Shown here: positions 42,016 to 50,974 of the stretch, in pieces | How the letters are laid out: every line of letters starts with the position of its first letter | Position numbering within the stretch: the first letter of the stretch is position 1 | Source: Synergistaceae bacterium UBA6083 | Lineage (GTDB): Bacteria; Synergistota; Synergistia; Synergistales; 79-D21 | NCBI GenBank assembly: GCA_002436015.1 | Contig: DIXJ01000015.1 | Location: 188,661-252,660 of the forward strand | Reading direction: 5' to 3' | Length of the DNA: 64,000 nt | The notes under the pieces: model-generated | What the model was told of the DNA's origin: nothing | Database searches by the model: none | The model's input: only the letters and a program-made list of their open reading frames with translations | Program-made: the position numbers and the translations under genes

Positions 42016-42939
42016 ATGCCCGTCACCTACAAGGATTACTACGCCGTCCTGGGCGTCCCGAGGACAGCCTCCGAGGACGAGATTCGCAAGGCCTTCCGCA
42101 AGAAGGCCCGGGAATTTCACCCGGACGTCAACAAGTCCCCTGGAGCGGAAGACCGCTACAAGGAACTGAACGAGGCCTACGAGGTCCTGAAGGACCCTGA
42201 CAAGCGGAAAAAATACGACACCCTGGGGGCCAACTGGCGACAGGGGGAACCGTTCACCCCGCCCCCCGGCTGGGAAGGCGCGGGCATGCCCTTCGGGGAG
42301 GGCGGCGGCGGATTCGACTTCAGCGACTTTTTCCGCACGATCTTCGGGGGCATGGGAGGGTTTCCCGGCGAGCAGCCGCAGGGACGTTCCTCCAGGCGGC
42401 CCGGCAAGGGGCAGGACCAGGAAACCGAAATCGAGGTCTCCCTCGAAGAAGCCGCACGCGGGGGAAACCGCCACATCGGGCTCGAGACGCCCTCCGGGCG
42501 CAGGGATTACGACGTGGCCATCCCGAAGGGGGTCGCCGACGGAACGCGGATCCGCCTTTCGGGGCAAGGCGCGCCGGGGCGGGGGGGAGGACCTGCCGGC
42601 GACCTCTTCCTGAAGGTCCGGCTTAGGAAGGACCCCCGCTTCACCGTGGAATGCCACAACCTGCGGACCACCCTGGACCTGGCCCCCTGGGAGGCCGTGC
42701 TGGGGTGCGAGGTTTCCGTCCCCACCCTGGACGGGGTCGTGACTTTAACGGTCCCGCCCGGAATTTCCTCGGGGCAGACCCTCCGCCTGAGGGACAAGGG
42801 GCTGCCGACCCGGGCCGGATCGATCGGCGACCTCCTCGTGACGGTCCGGATCGTGACGCCCAAAAACCCGGATGAAAAGGAACGGGAGCTCTGGGAGGCC
42901 CTGGCGAAAACCTCGACCTTCGAGCCCCGGAAACATTGA
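42016..42939 (+). CDS. cbpA: DnaJ-class co-chaperone without zinc finger (CbpA-like)
   Basis: 307 residues from ATG 42016 (AAGGGGGGA five bases upstream). The J domain (residues 5-70) contains the HPD tripeptide in REFHPDVNKSPG. A Gly/Phe-rich linker follows, then two beta-rich C-terminal domains (ETEIEVSLEEAARGG and DLFLKVRLRKDPRF). The four CxxCxGxG repeats of classical DnaJ are missing, so it is type II/CbpA. The gap to dnaK is 110 bases and to clpB 25 bases, so it likely stimulates this DnaK and delivers substrates to ClpB. Confidence 0.92.
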   Translation: MPVTYKDYYAVLGVPRTASEDEIRKAFRKKAREFHPDVNKSPGAEDRYKELNEAYEVLKDPDKRKKYDTLGANWRQGEPFTPPPGWEGAGMPFGEGGGGFDFSDFFRTIFGGMGGFPGEQPQGRSSRRPGKGQDQETEIEVSLEEAARGGNRHIGLETPSGRRDYDVAIPKGVADGTRIRLSGQGAPGRGGGPAGDLFLKVRLRKDPRFTVECHNLRTTLDLAPWEAVLGCEVSVPTLDGVVTLTVPPGISSGQTLRLRDKGLPTRAGSIGDLLVTVRIVTPKNPDEKERELWEALAKTSTFEPRKH

Positions 42940-42964
42940 TCCACACCAAGGCAGGTGACCTTTC

Positions 42965-45583
42965 ATGGACATGAACAGGCTGACGCAGAAATCACAGGAA
43001 GCCCTGGCCCAGGCCCAGTCGATCGCCATCGGGTACGGGCAGACGGAGGTTGACGGAGAACACCTTCTCCTGGCCCTCCTCCGCCAGCCCGACGGCCTCA
43101 TCCCGCGCCTCGTGGAGCGCATGGAGGTCCCCCTGGACAGCCTGGCGGCCTCCGTGGAGCGGGAGATCGCCCGGCGACCGCGCGTTTCCGGCCCAGGGCT
43201 CGACCCGAACCGCATCGCGATCTCGGTGAGACTGGGGCAGGTCGTGGCCGCCGCGGAGGAACGCGCCCGGCGCCTGAAGGACGAGTACGTCTCGGTGGAA
43301 CACCTTTTCCTCGCGATCCTGGAAGAGGGGGCCAACACCCCGGGCGGGCGCCTGCTCCGGCAGGCGGGCATAGGGGCCGACCGCTTCCTCGATGCCCTCA
43401 CGGCCGTGCGGGGCCACACCCGCGTGACCAGCGCCACCCCGGAAGCGACCTACGAAGCCCTTTCCAAGTACGGCCGCGACCTCGTCGCCATGGCCCGGGA
43501 GAACAAGCTTGACCCGGTCATCGGGCGCGACGAAGAGATCCGCCGGGTCATCCGAATCCTGAGCCGCAAGACGAAGAACAACCCCGTCCTCATCGGGGAG
43601 CCCGGCGTCGGGAAGACCGCCGTAGTGGAGGGACTGGCGGCCCGCATCGTCCGCCAGGACGTCCCCGAGAACCTGAAGAACCGGTCGATCTTCGCCCTCG
43701 ACATGGGGGCACTGCTCGCCGGGGCCAAGTTCAGGGGCGAGTTCGAGGAGCGCCTGAAGGCCGTCCTCAACGAGGTGAAGGAAAGCGAAGGACAGGTCAT
43801 CCTGTTCATCGACGAACTGCACACCATCGTCGGGGCCGGGAAGGCCGAGGGAGCCATCGACGCGGGCAACATGCTGAAGCCCATGCTGGCCCGGGGCGAA
43901 TTGCACTGCATCGGGGCCACGACCCTGGACGAGTATCGCAAGCACCTGGAAAAGGACGCCGCCCTGGAGCGGAGGTTCCAGCCCGTCCTGGTCGAACCGC
44001 CTTCCGTTGAGGACACGGTCTCCATCCTCCGGGGCTTGCGCGAGCGATTCGAGGTCCACCACGGGGTCCGGATCCAGGACAACGCCCTCGTGGCGGCAGC
44101 CGTTCTCTCGAACCGCTACATCACCGACCGTTTCCTGCCGGACAAGGCCATCGACCTCGTGGACGAGGCCTGCGCCCTCATCCGGACCGAGATCGACTCC
44201 ATGCCCGCCGAGCTGGACGCCGCTTGCCGGCGCCTCCGGCAGCTGGAGATCGAGGAGGCCGCACTGAAGAAGGAAACCGACCGGGCCAGCCTCGATCGCC
44301 TGGCCGAGCTGCAGAAGGAAATCCAGGAGATGAGGACCCAGACCGACACCCTGAAGGCCCGGTACGAAGCCGAGAAAGTGGCGATCCAGAAGGTCCAGGC
44401 CCTGCGGGAGCAAATCGAGAAAACCCGGCAGGAAGCCGAGAGGGCCGAGCAGCAATACGACCTGAACAAGGCCGCCGAGTTGCGGCACGGCACCCTGCCC
44501 GACCTCCTCCGCCGCCTGCAGTCCGAGGAGGAGATCCTCACCCGCAAGCAGGGGGGACAGAAACTCCTGCGGGAGGAAGTGACCGAGGAAGAGATCGCAT
44601 CGATCGTCAGCCGCTGGACCGGGATCCCCGTCACGCGGCTGGTGGAGGGGGAGAGGCAGAAACTCCTGCACCTGGAAGAGATCCTCCACCGCCGGGTGGT
44701 GGGACAGGACGAGGCCGTCACGCTCGTGGCCGATGCCGTCCTTCGTGCCCGCTCCGGGATCAAGGACCCCAACCGGCCCACCGGCTCCTTCATCTTCCTG
44801 GGGCCCACCGGGGTCGGGAAGACCGAGCTGGCACGGGCCCTGGCCGAGGCACTCTTCGACAGCGAAGACGCGATGATCCGGATCGACATGTCCGAGTACA
44901 TGGAAAAACACACCGTGAGCCGGCTCGTGGGGGCCCCGCCGGGATACGTGGGCTACGAAGAGGGCGGCCAGCTCACCGAGGCCGTCCGGCGCAAGCCCTA
45001 CAGCGTCATCCTCTTCGACGAGATCGAGAAAGCCCATCACGACGTCTTCAACGTCCTCCTGCAGATCCTGGACGACGGGCGGGCCACGGACAGCCACGGG
45101 CGGACCGTCAGTTTCAAGAACGCCGTCATCATCATGACGAGCAACATCGGTGCCCCGTTCCTCATGGAGGGCATCACCCCCGACGGGACGATCCGGGACA
45201 GCGCCCGGAACGCCGTCATGGCCGAGCTGCGGACGCATTTCCGGCCCGAGTTCCTGAACCGGGTGGACGACATCGTCCTTTTCAAGCCCCTCAGGCTGGA
45301 GGAGATCAAGAGCATCGTGAAGCTCCTCCTGGAACGCCTGAAGGCCCGCCTGGCCGAGCGGAGGATCGAGCTTTCGATCACGCCGGCCGCACTGGAGCTC
45401 ATCGCCCGGTCCGGCTACGATCCCGTCTACGGGGCCCGGCCGCTGAAACGGTTTCTCCAGCGCGAAGTGGAAACCCGGCTGGCCCGGGAGCTCATCGCCG
45501 GGGAAATTCCGGACGGGTCTTCCATCACCGTTGACGCCACGGACCGGTCAATCGCCCTCAAAGTCGAGGCGAAGGCCCCCTGA
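42965..45583 (+). CDS. clpB: ATP-dependent disaggregase ClpB
   Basis: 872 residues. Two Clp-N repeats (1-150) are followed by AAA domain 1 with Walker A GEPGVGKT (about 211-218). The middle coiled-coil (about 405-530) carries Arg/Glu/Gln-rich heptads, as in ClpB rather than ClpA or ClpC. AAA domain 2 has Walker A GPTGVGKT (about 613-620) and the pore loop YVGYEEGG. The C-terminal D2-small domain ends before VEAKAP. With DnaK and CbpA it resolubilises aggregated proteins. The following hairpin at 45614-45646 ends the operon. Confidence 0.97.
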   Translation: MDMNRLTQKSQEALAQAQSIAIGYGQTEVDGEHLLLALLRQPDGLIPRLVERMEVPLDSLAASVEREIARRPRVSGPGLDPNRIAISVRLGQVVAAAEERARRLKDEYVSVEHLFLAILEEGANTPGGRLLRQAGIGADRFLDALTAVRGHTRVTSATPEATYEALSKYGRDLVAMARENKLDPVIGRDEEIRRVIRILSRKTKNNPVLIGEPGVGKTAVVEGLAARIVRQDVPENLKNRSIFALDMGALLAGAKFRGEFEERLKAVLNEVKESEGQVILFIDELHTIVGAGKAEGAIDAGNMLKPMLARGELHCIGATTLDEYRKHLEKDAALERRFQPVLVEPPSVEDTVSILRGLRERFEVHHGVRIQDNALVAAAVLSNRYITDRFLPDKAIDLVDEACALIRTEIDSMPAELDAACRRLRQLEIEEAALKKETDRASLDRLAELQKEIQEMRTQTDTLKARYEAEKVAIQKVQALREQIEKTRQEAERAEQQYDLNKAAELRHGTLPDLLRRLQSEEEILTRKQGGQKLLREEVTEEEIASIVSRWTGIPVTRLVEGERQKLLHLEEILHRRVVGQDEAVTLVADAVLRARSGIKDPNRPTGSFIFLGPTGVGKTELARALAEALFDSEDAMIRIDMSEYMEKHTVSRLVGAPPGYVGYEEGGQLTEAVRRKPYSVILFDEIEKAHHDVFNVLLQILDDGRATDSHGRTVSFKNAVIIMTSNIGAPFLMEGITPDGTIRDSARNAVMAELRTHFRPEFLNRVDDIVLFKPLRLEEIKSIVKLLLERLKARLAERRIELSITPAALELIARSGYDPVYGARPLKRFLQREVETRLARELIAGEIPDGSSITVDATDRSIALKVEAKAP

Positions 45584-45605
45584 ACGCCGCAGGGAAAATC
45601 TGCGC

Positions 45606-45650
45606 GAACGAAAAAGGTCCCCTCCGGGCACACCCGGAGGGGACCTTCCG
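45606..45650. terminator. Bidirectional terminator between clpB and ppnP
   Basis: Near-perfect 14-bp stem (about 45614-45628 with 45632-45646). The minus strand has five T residues after it (plus-strand AAAAA at 45611-45615), so it is the terminator of the ppnP gene and probably stops clpB transcripts too. Confidence 0.8.
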
Positions 45651-45673
45651 TTATCGGGAACGTCTCGTGGGAA

Positions 45674-45994
45674 CTAGTCCTTGTAATAGGAGCAGACGTA
45701 CTCCGTGGGCTCCTCGCAGCGGTACTTGAACTTGCTGTTGGCGGGGATCCCGAAGCTCGTCCCCGGTCCGTAGGCCTTCCACTCGGTCTCGCCCGGCAGC
45801 ATCACGGTCGCCACCCCGGCGGTCATTTCCATCACTTCGCGGTCGGCCGTCCCGAACTCGTAATCCCCGGGCAGGATGACGCCGAGTGTCTTCTTCCCCC
45901 CGTCGGGGAAAAGAACCGTCCGGCTCTGGACTTTGCCGTCGAAGTAGATGTTGCCCTTGGTCAGGACCGTCACGTTTTCGAACTTCTCCATCAT
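45674..45994 (-). CDS. ppnP: Pyrimidine/purine nucleoside phosphorylase PpnP
   Basis: 106 residues, one cupin-like barrel of the UPF0345/DUF1255 family: NIYFDGKVQSRTVLFPDGGKKTLGVILPGDYEF and PGETEWKAYGPGTSFGIPANSKF are near-identical to known PpnP segments. It phosphorolyses diverse nucleosides to base and ribose-1-phosphate. Two tandem ATG codons start it, behind a GGAGGTC SD. Confidence 0.92.
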   Translation of the reverse strand: MMEKFENVTVLTKGNIYFDGKVQSRTVLFPDGGKKTLGVILPGDYEFGTADREVMEMTAGVATVMLPGETEWKAYGPGTSFGIPANSKFKYRCEEPTEYVCSYYKD

Positions 45995-46079
45995 GGTTGT
46001 GACCTCCTTGCAGGTTGGGTTCGCCCGCAGTTTAGGGCCACGGGGATAAAAAGGTCAAGACCGCGCAAAAAAGAAACCG

Positions 46080-46670
46080 TCATTCAGGGGCAAAAAGGTC
46101 CTCCTCATCGGCAAGGGAATAGAGCCGGTCGACGATTTCCGCCAGGGCCGGGGAAACCTGCCGGGGCAGGGTCGTCCTGAGGGAAGTCCTTTTTCGGGTG
46201 ATCCCGTTTTCCGTCCAGGATTTCCCGCGGGAGATCACGTTCTGGGCGAAACCCTGCAGGTGATCCAGGGCCTTGGCAAAACGGGCCTCCGGGGTGGCCT
46301 GCTCCTCGAACTCCCTCCAGGCGCCGTAGAAGAACTCGCCCACATCGGATGGCAGCCCCCCGAAAAGTTTCCGGGCCGACTCCTCCTCCCTCTCGGCCTG
46401 GCCCTCCACTCCCTTCGCGTCGTAGGCATACGTATCGCCCGCATAGAGTTCCACGAGGTCGTGGACGAGGACCAGGGCCAGGACCCGCCCGATGTCCCCC
46501 GAAAAGCCGGTTTCCCCCTGGAGGGCCAGGGCGTAGATTCCCAGGTGCCACATGTGCTCGGCATCGCTTTCGTGCCGGCTTCCGTCCGCCAGGTACCCCG
46601 CGCGGTAAACCCGCTTCAGCCCGTCGGTCGCGACGAGAAAATCCATTATTTTTCCAATACGGCCGTCCAT
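46080..46670 (-). CDS. HD-domain phosphohydrolase (YfbR/HDDC2-like)
   Basis: 196 residues from ATG 46670 (AAAGGGG seven bases upstream; ATG 46676 is too close). HD-domain metal ligands are in SDAEHMWHLG (H), ALVLVHDLVELYAGD (HD) and FAKALDHLQGF (D). COG1896 members hydrolyse 5'-deoxynucleotides. The length and spacing fit that family, so 5'-nucleotidase activity is likely but untested. It is divergent from the GGDEF gene. Confidence 0.85.
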   Translation of the reverse strand: MDGRIGKIMDFLVATDGLKRVYRAGYLADGSRHESDAEHMWHLGIYALALQGETGFSGDIGRVLALVLVHDLVELYAGDTYAYDAKGVEGQAEREEESARKLFGGLPSDVGEFFYGAWREFEEQATPEARFAKALDHLQGFAQNVISRGKSWTENGITRKRTSLRTTLPRQVSPALAEIVDRLYSLADEEDLFAPE

Positions 46671-46718
46671 CCTCATGCCCCTTTCGCGCCTGCAGGAACC
46701 CCGGGCGGAATCGATCCC

Positions 46719-46727
46719 TGTTATAAT
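46719..46727 (+). promoter_or_regulatory. Extended -10 promoter of the GGDEF gene
   Basis: TGT-TATAAT (46719-46727), an extended -10 of type TGnTATAAT; the -35 is poor, as expected for this class. Confidence 0.55.
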
Positions 46728-46771
46728 GCCCTTAGTTAACATCCCAGACAACCCCTGGAGGGGGCTCAAAA

Positions 46772-48307
46772 TTGGACAGGAGAAAGAAGAAAACAAAAAC
46801 CCTGTTTTTTTCGCTGCTTTTTCTGGGCTTTGCCCTGTCCTTTTTCGTTCTCTTCCTCAGTTACCGCACCCGCCTCGAAACCGCCAGAATGGAATCCATC
46901 GAGCAGATGCAATCCGCCGTCAGCTCCACTATCGAAGTCTACGGCCGCCTGGCCGAGATGGCCTTCGACGAGACGGCCCACCGACCCGAGATCCGGGAAC
47001 TCTACCGCAAGGCCCAGGGTTCGCTGGGGCCTGGCGAGCGCGCCTACTGGAGGGGCGCTATCGCACGCCGCCTCGAACCCACTTTCCGCAAGTTCGCCTA
47101 TTACCAGTTTCGGCTGCTGAACCTTGTCCAGCCCGACGGGACCGTTTTCCTGCGCATGCACGACCCGGACCGTTACGGGGACAACGTCCTGCCCGCCAGC
47201 AGGCTGCAGGCCGCAGCCCTCAGCAACCGCATGCCCGCCCGGGGCTTCGAGGCCGGGGTCACCCACAATCTTTACCGGTACAGTTTCCCGCTGTTTTTGG
47301 GCAATATCTTCCTGGGTTCAGCGGAATTCGGCCTCTCTTCCTCGGCTGTCCTGGCCCAGCTCAAGAAACAGTTCCCCGGCCACTACACGCTCCTGCTGCG
47401 GAAGGACATCCTGGATCCCCTCCTGGATAAGGCAGCCAGGGAAAAACTCGCCCCTTCCCCCCTGTCGGAAAGGTTTTACGAGGACATCCAGGTCAGGGAC
47501 CTGCCGGATCCCATGTCAGACCCGGACCCCGCAACACAGGCCTTCATCCTGGAAAAGGTCAAGCACCAGGCCGCAGCCTCCATGGACACCGGCAACAGCT
47601 TCACCCTCTTCACACAGGCAAACGGCAGGCCCTACTCGGCCAGCTTTCTCAGGATTCCCAACCCGGGGGGGCTCCCTTTCGGGTACATCGTCGCCATCAA
47701 CTGGAACCCGAAAGCCCAGGACCTGCAGCAGCTCGCCCTCACCGTCGGCATCCTCATGGCCGGCCTTTTCCTGGTCTTCGCGGCCTTCCTCCGGCAAGGG
47801 ATCCGGAACCATGAGAAACTGATCGAGGAGGCCCTTTACGATTCCCTGACCGGGGGCCTGAAGCAGGGGCGCTTCGACTCGGTCGCCGCCCGTGAGGTTT
47901 CGATGGCGCAGCGTTTCGGGATGCCCCTCTCTCTCGTCATTTTCGACCTGGACCATTTCAAGCATGTGAACGACCACTTTGGCCACCTGAAGGGCGACGC
48001 CGTCCTCCGGGCAACCGGGGCGACCGTCAGCCGGAACATCCGCCGCGTGGACTACTTCTTCCGATGGGGCGGGGACGAGTTCCTCATCGTCCTGCCCAAC
48101 ACGAACCTTGACGGCGCCCTCTGCGCGGCCGAGAAAATCCGCGCCCTTATGGAGAACCTGAACCCCGACGGGGTCGAAGGCATTTCGATCAGCGCGGGCG
48201 TGGCGCAGATGAACGAAAACGACCCTGACCTCCGGGCGGTCATGAAACGGGCCGACGAAGCCCTTTACCGGGCAAAGGAGAAGGGCAGGAACAACGTCAG
48301 CGCCTGA
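46772..48307 (+). CDS. Membrane diguanylate cyclase with periplasmic sensor domain
   Basis: 511 residues. An N-terminal helix (TLFFSLLFLGFALSFFVLFL), a periplasmic region (about 33-325) with alpha/beta features of a double-Cache-like sensor, a second helix (LALTVGILMAGLFLVFAAFL) and a GGDEF domain (about 350-508) with intact active site WGGDEF near residues 430-435. The I-site RxxD is not obvious. It makes c-di-GMP in response to an external ligand. TTG 46772 has GGAGGGGG seven bases upstream. The HD-GYP protein at 10.9 kb could degrade the product. Confidence 0.9.
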   Translation: MDRRKKKTKTLFFSLLFLGFALSFFVLFLSYRTRLETARMESIEQMQSAVSSTIEVYGRLAEMAFDETAHRPEIRELYRKAQGSLGPGERAYWRGAIARRLEPTFRKFAYYQFRLLNLVQPDGTVFLRMHDPDRYGDNVLPASRLQAAALSNRMPARGFEAGVTHNLYRYSFPLFLGNIFLGSAEFGLSSSAVLAQLKKQFPGHYTLLLRKDILDPLLDKAAREKLAPSPLSERFYEDIQVRDLPDPMSDPDPATQAFILEKVKHQAAASMDTGNSFTLFTQANGRPYSASFLRIPNPGGLPFGYIVAINWNPKAQDLQQLALTVGILMAGLFLVFAAFLRQGIRNHEKLIEEALYDSLTGGLKQGRFDSVAAREVSMAQRFGMPLSLVIFDLDHFKHVNDHFGHLKGDAVLRATGATVSRNIRRVDYFFRWGGDEFLIVLPNTNLDGALCAAEKIRALMENLNPDGVEGISISAGVAQMNENDPDLRAVMKRADEALYRAKEKGRNNVSA

Positions 48308-48377
48308 AGCCCTCCGTGATAGAATTTCAGGAGGCAGGCCGATTATGCCTGCAGGCAGCGTGAAAGGAGAGATCCCC

Positions 48378-49079
48378 GTGAAGAAAACCTCACTCGCAGC
48401 AATCGTGGCCCTGGTATTCGGCCTGGCCATCCTGGCCGGGACCCCGGCACCCGCCTCCGCAAAGACGGTGAACGACCGCCTCGTCTCGGCGACGAAGGCC
48501 GTCCGGGAAATGGCCTCGCAAAGCGACGTCGAAACGATGGCGGACCTGGTCAAGGGAGCCAAGGGGGTCGTCATCATCCCCAGCTACGTCAAGGCCGCCA
48601 TCGGGCTCGGCGGAGCCTACGGCGAGGGTGTCGTGCTTCGCCACGATCCGGCCACGGGTCGCTGGTACGGCCCCAGCTTCATGAACATCGCCGGGGCCTC
48701 CTACGGCCTGCAGATCGGGGTCCAGTCCACGGCCCTCCTCCTCGTGGTCACGAACCAGCGGGGAATGGAACGCTTCTACGGCGACAAGGTCAAGCTGGGA
48801 GCCGACATCGACATCGCCGCCGGTCCCGTGGGCCGCAGCGCCGGAGCCGCAACGGACGTCAACCTGAAGGCCTCCATCTACAGCTATTCCATGAGCAAGG
48901 GGCTCTTCGCGGGGCTCTCCCTGGGCGGCGCGGTCATGAGCACCGACGAAAAGGCCAACACCGCCTACTGGGGAGCGAAATACAACCCGCGGCTGATCCT
49001 GGACAAACCGGCCTCGGCCAGCAACGTCCAGCCCCTCCTGGCCGCCCTGAACGAGCTGCAGAAAAAGGCCGGGAAGTAA
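48378..49079 (+). CDS. Secreted SYLF/Ysc84-domain lipid-binding protein
   Basis: 233 residues from GTG 48378 (AAAGGAGA eight bases upstream). A signal peptide (KKTSLAAIVALVFGLAILAGTPAPASA) with cleavage after ASA is followed by a SYLF domain: AKGVVIIPSYVKAAIGLGGAYGEGVVLRH and FYGDKVKLGADIDIAAGPVGRSAG. SYLF proteins bind phosphoinositides in eukaryotes; bacterial members sit in the periplasm or outer membrane. The gene stands 70 bases after the GGDEF gene and 15 before the molybdopterin gene. Confidence 0.85.
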   Translation: MKKTSLAAIVALVFGLAILAGTPAPASAKTVNDRLVSATKAVREMASQSDVETMADLVKGAKGVVIIPSYVKAAIGLGGAYGEGVVLRHDPATGRWYGPSFMNIAGASYGLQIGVQSTALLLVVTNQRGMERFYGDKVKLGADIDIAAGPVGRSAGAATDVNLKASIYSYSMSKGLFAGLSLGGAVMSTDEKANTAYWGAKYNPRLILDKPASASNVQPLLAALNELQKKAGK

Positions 49080-49094
49080 AGGACCCGCAGCCGG

Positions 49095-50951
49095 ATGGCC
49101 GAGGAAACCCGGCACACCGCCTGTCCTTACGACTGCCCCGATTCATGCGGCATCACCGCCGAGGTTGAGGGAGACAGGATCCTCTCTTTCGGGCCCCGGG
49201 CGGACCATCCCTACACGGGCCGCTTTCTCTGCACCCGCGGACAGGAATGGCTGCGGCGCATGCAGGGCCCCGAACGGCTCACGGCTCCCCTCCTGAAGTC
49301 AGGGGTGGGGTGGAAACCCGTTGGCTGGGACGAAGCGATTTCCCGGACGGTTGAGGGGATTTCGCGGGCACTGTCGCACCACGGGCACCAATCCGTGCTT
49401 TTTTACAGCTATGCCGGGAATGTCCTCAAGGGCAACGGGGCCCAGGATCTTTTCCCCGCCCTTCTTGGCGGGTATACGGTCGCAAAGGGCTCCCTCTGCG
49501 GGGCGGAGGGGCTTTCCGGCCTGGCCATGACCGACCCGGCGGGACCCCGGCCCCGCCCCGAGTCCGTCCTCGAAAGCCGCGGCATCCTGCTCTGGGGACG
49601 CAACGTCGCCGTGACAAACCCCCACTTCATGCCCCTCCTGGCCGAAGCCCGGCGAAAAGGAGCCCTCATCGCGTCAGTTGAAGTTCGGACAACCCCCACG
49701 ACCTCGTTCAGCGACTGCACGTGGATCGTACGCCCGGGGAGCGACCTGGACCTGGCCCTCTACCTCTGCGGCCAGGCCATCCGATGCAACGGGCTCCCGG
49801 AGGGTGCCGAAAACGCCGAGACCTTTGCCGGCCTTGCCCTGGGCATGGGCAGGAAGCGTGTCATCGAGGAAACGGGGCTGGACGGAAAAGACCTCGACGA
49901 ACTCGAGGCTTTCGTGCTGAGCGTATCTCCCCTTTCGACCTGGATGGGGTGGGGGCCGCAACGGGCCCGGACCGGGGCCAGCCTCGCTTCCGTCCTGGAT
50001 TCCCTCGGGATGCTGACGGGAAACCGGGGCATCCCGGGAGGTGGCGTCGCCTTCAACACGGAGATCGAGGGGCTTGTTCCCGAGGAACTCGGCAGCATGG
50101 CGGGAGCAAACCCCCGTATCGTCCCGCGAAACGGCCTGGGCCGGGCCCTGCTCGAAGCGGATCCGCCCGTGGAGGCCGCCTTCATCGTCCGGGGAAACCC
50201 CGTTTCCCAGTGCGGCGATGCCGGATCGACGAAACGCTTCCTCGAAACGTGCCCCTTCTCGGTCTGCCTCGACTACCGCATGAGCCTCACCGCCCGCAGC
50301 TGCTCCCTCGTCCTCCCCGTGAGCCTGCCCCTTGAACGCGGAGGGGACTTCATATCGAGCTACTGGCACGACATCGTGCAGGAAACGGCCGCGCTCACCG
50401 AGCCCCCCGCAGGGGTCCGGCACGAGCTGGACATCATCGCGGAGGTCGCAGCGGGCCTGGGGCTGCCCGACCGGTTCCACCCGGCTTTTGAGGAAATCGG
50501 CAGGCACATCCGTTCCCTGGATTGGCTGGAGCCCCTGGCCCCCGGGATGTGGCGGGCCCGCCCGAAACCGGTGCAGGAAAGCCCCTTCCGTTTTCCCGTT
50601 TCCCTCGACGCTCCCGCGAGGCCCGATGCTTCCCTGCGCCTCGTCACCGTCCACGTCCAGGATTTCAACAACGGCCAGGACCTGCGCCAGGCCCAAACGG
50701 CCGATGCACTGCCAAAGGCCGCCTTCAGCACGGCCGACGCGGAAAGGCTCGGGCTTTCGCCCAGCCAGGCCGTAACCCTGGCCAACGACCGCGGCAGGCT
50801 GGCGGCCACGGTCGCCCTGGACCCGGGCATGGCCCAGGGAACCGTCGTCATCCAACAAGCCACGGAGGGACTGAACGTCCTCGTCTCCCCGGAAGTCACA
50901 CCGAGGGGACATTCCTGCATCAACGAGACCTGGGTCGACGTGGAAGCCTGA
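49095..50951 (+). CDS. Molybdopterin-dependent oxidoreductase (618 aa)
   Basis: Bis-MGD enzyme of the DMSO-reductase/formate dehydrogenase superfamily. The 4Fe-4S cluster ligands are C10, C14, C18 and C46 (CPYDCPDSC then FLCTRG). KGSLCGAEG (C135) is at the position of the metal ligand, so molybdenum or tungsten may be bound by cysteine. The C-terminal molydopterin-dinucleotide-binding domain is present (about 500-618, ending GHSCINETWVDV). There is no Tat signal or partner subunit gene, so it is probably cytoplasmic and acts with a separate electron carrier. The substrate is unknown. The 23-base gap to the copper ATPase suggests one transcript. Confidence 0.85.
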   Translation: MAEETRHTACPYDCPDSCGITAEVEGDRILSFGPRADHPYTGRFLCTRGQEWLRRMQGPERLTAPLLKSGVGWKPVGWDEAISRTVEGISRALSHHGHQSVLFYSYAGNVLKGNGAQDLFPALLGGYTVAKGSLCGAEGLSGLAMTDPAGPRPRPESVLESRGILLWGRNVAVTNPHFMPLLAEARRKGALIASVEVRTTPTTSFSDCTWIVRPGSDLDLALYLCGQAIRCNGLPEGAENAETFAGLALGMGRKRVIEETGLDGKDLDELEAFVLSVSPLSTWMGWGPQRARTGASLASVLDSLGMLTGNRGIPGGGVAFNTEIEGLVPEELGSMAGANPRIVPRNGLGRALLEADPPVEAAFIVRGNPVSQCGDAGSTKRFLETCPFSVCLDYRMSLTARSCSLVLPVSLPLERGGDFISSYWHDIVQETAALTEPPAGVRHELDIIAEVAAGLGLPDRFHPAFEEIGRHIRSLDWLEPLAPGMWRARPKPVQESPFRFPVSLDAPARPDASLRLVTVHVQDFNNGQDLRQAQTADALPKAAFSTADAERLGLSPSQAVTLANDRGRLAATVALDPGMAQGTVVIQQATEGLNVLVSPEVTPRGHSCINETWVDVEA

Positions 50952-50974
50952 CCCAAATATAGGGAGGGATCCCC

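Noticed and set aside
42992..45238. 748-codon open frame antisense to clpB
   Set aside because: Shadow of clpB codon bias.
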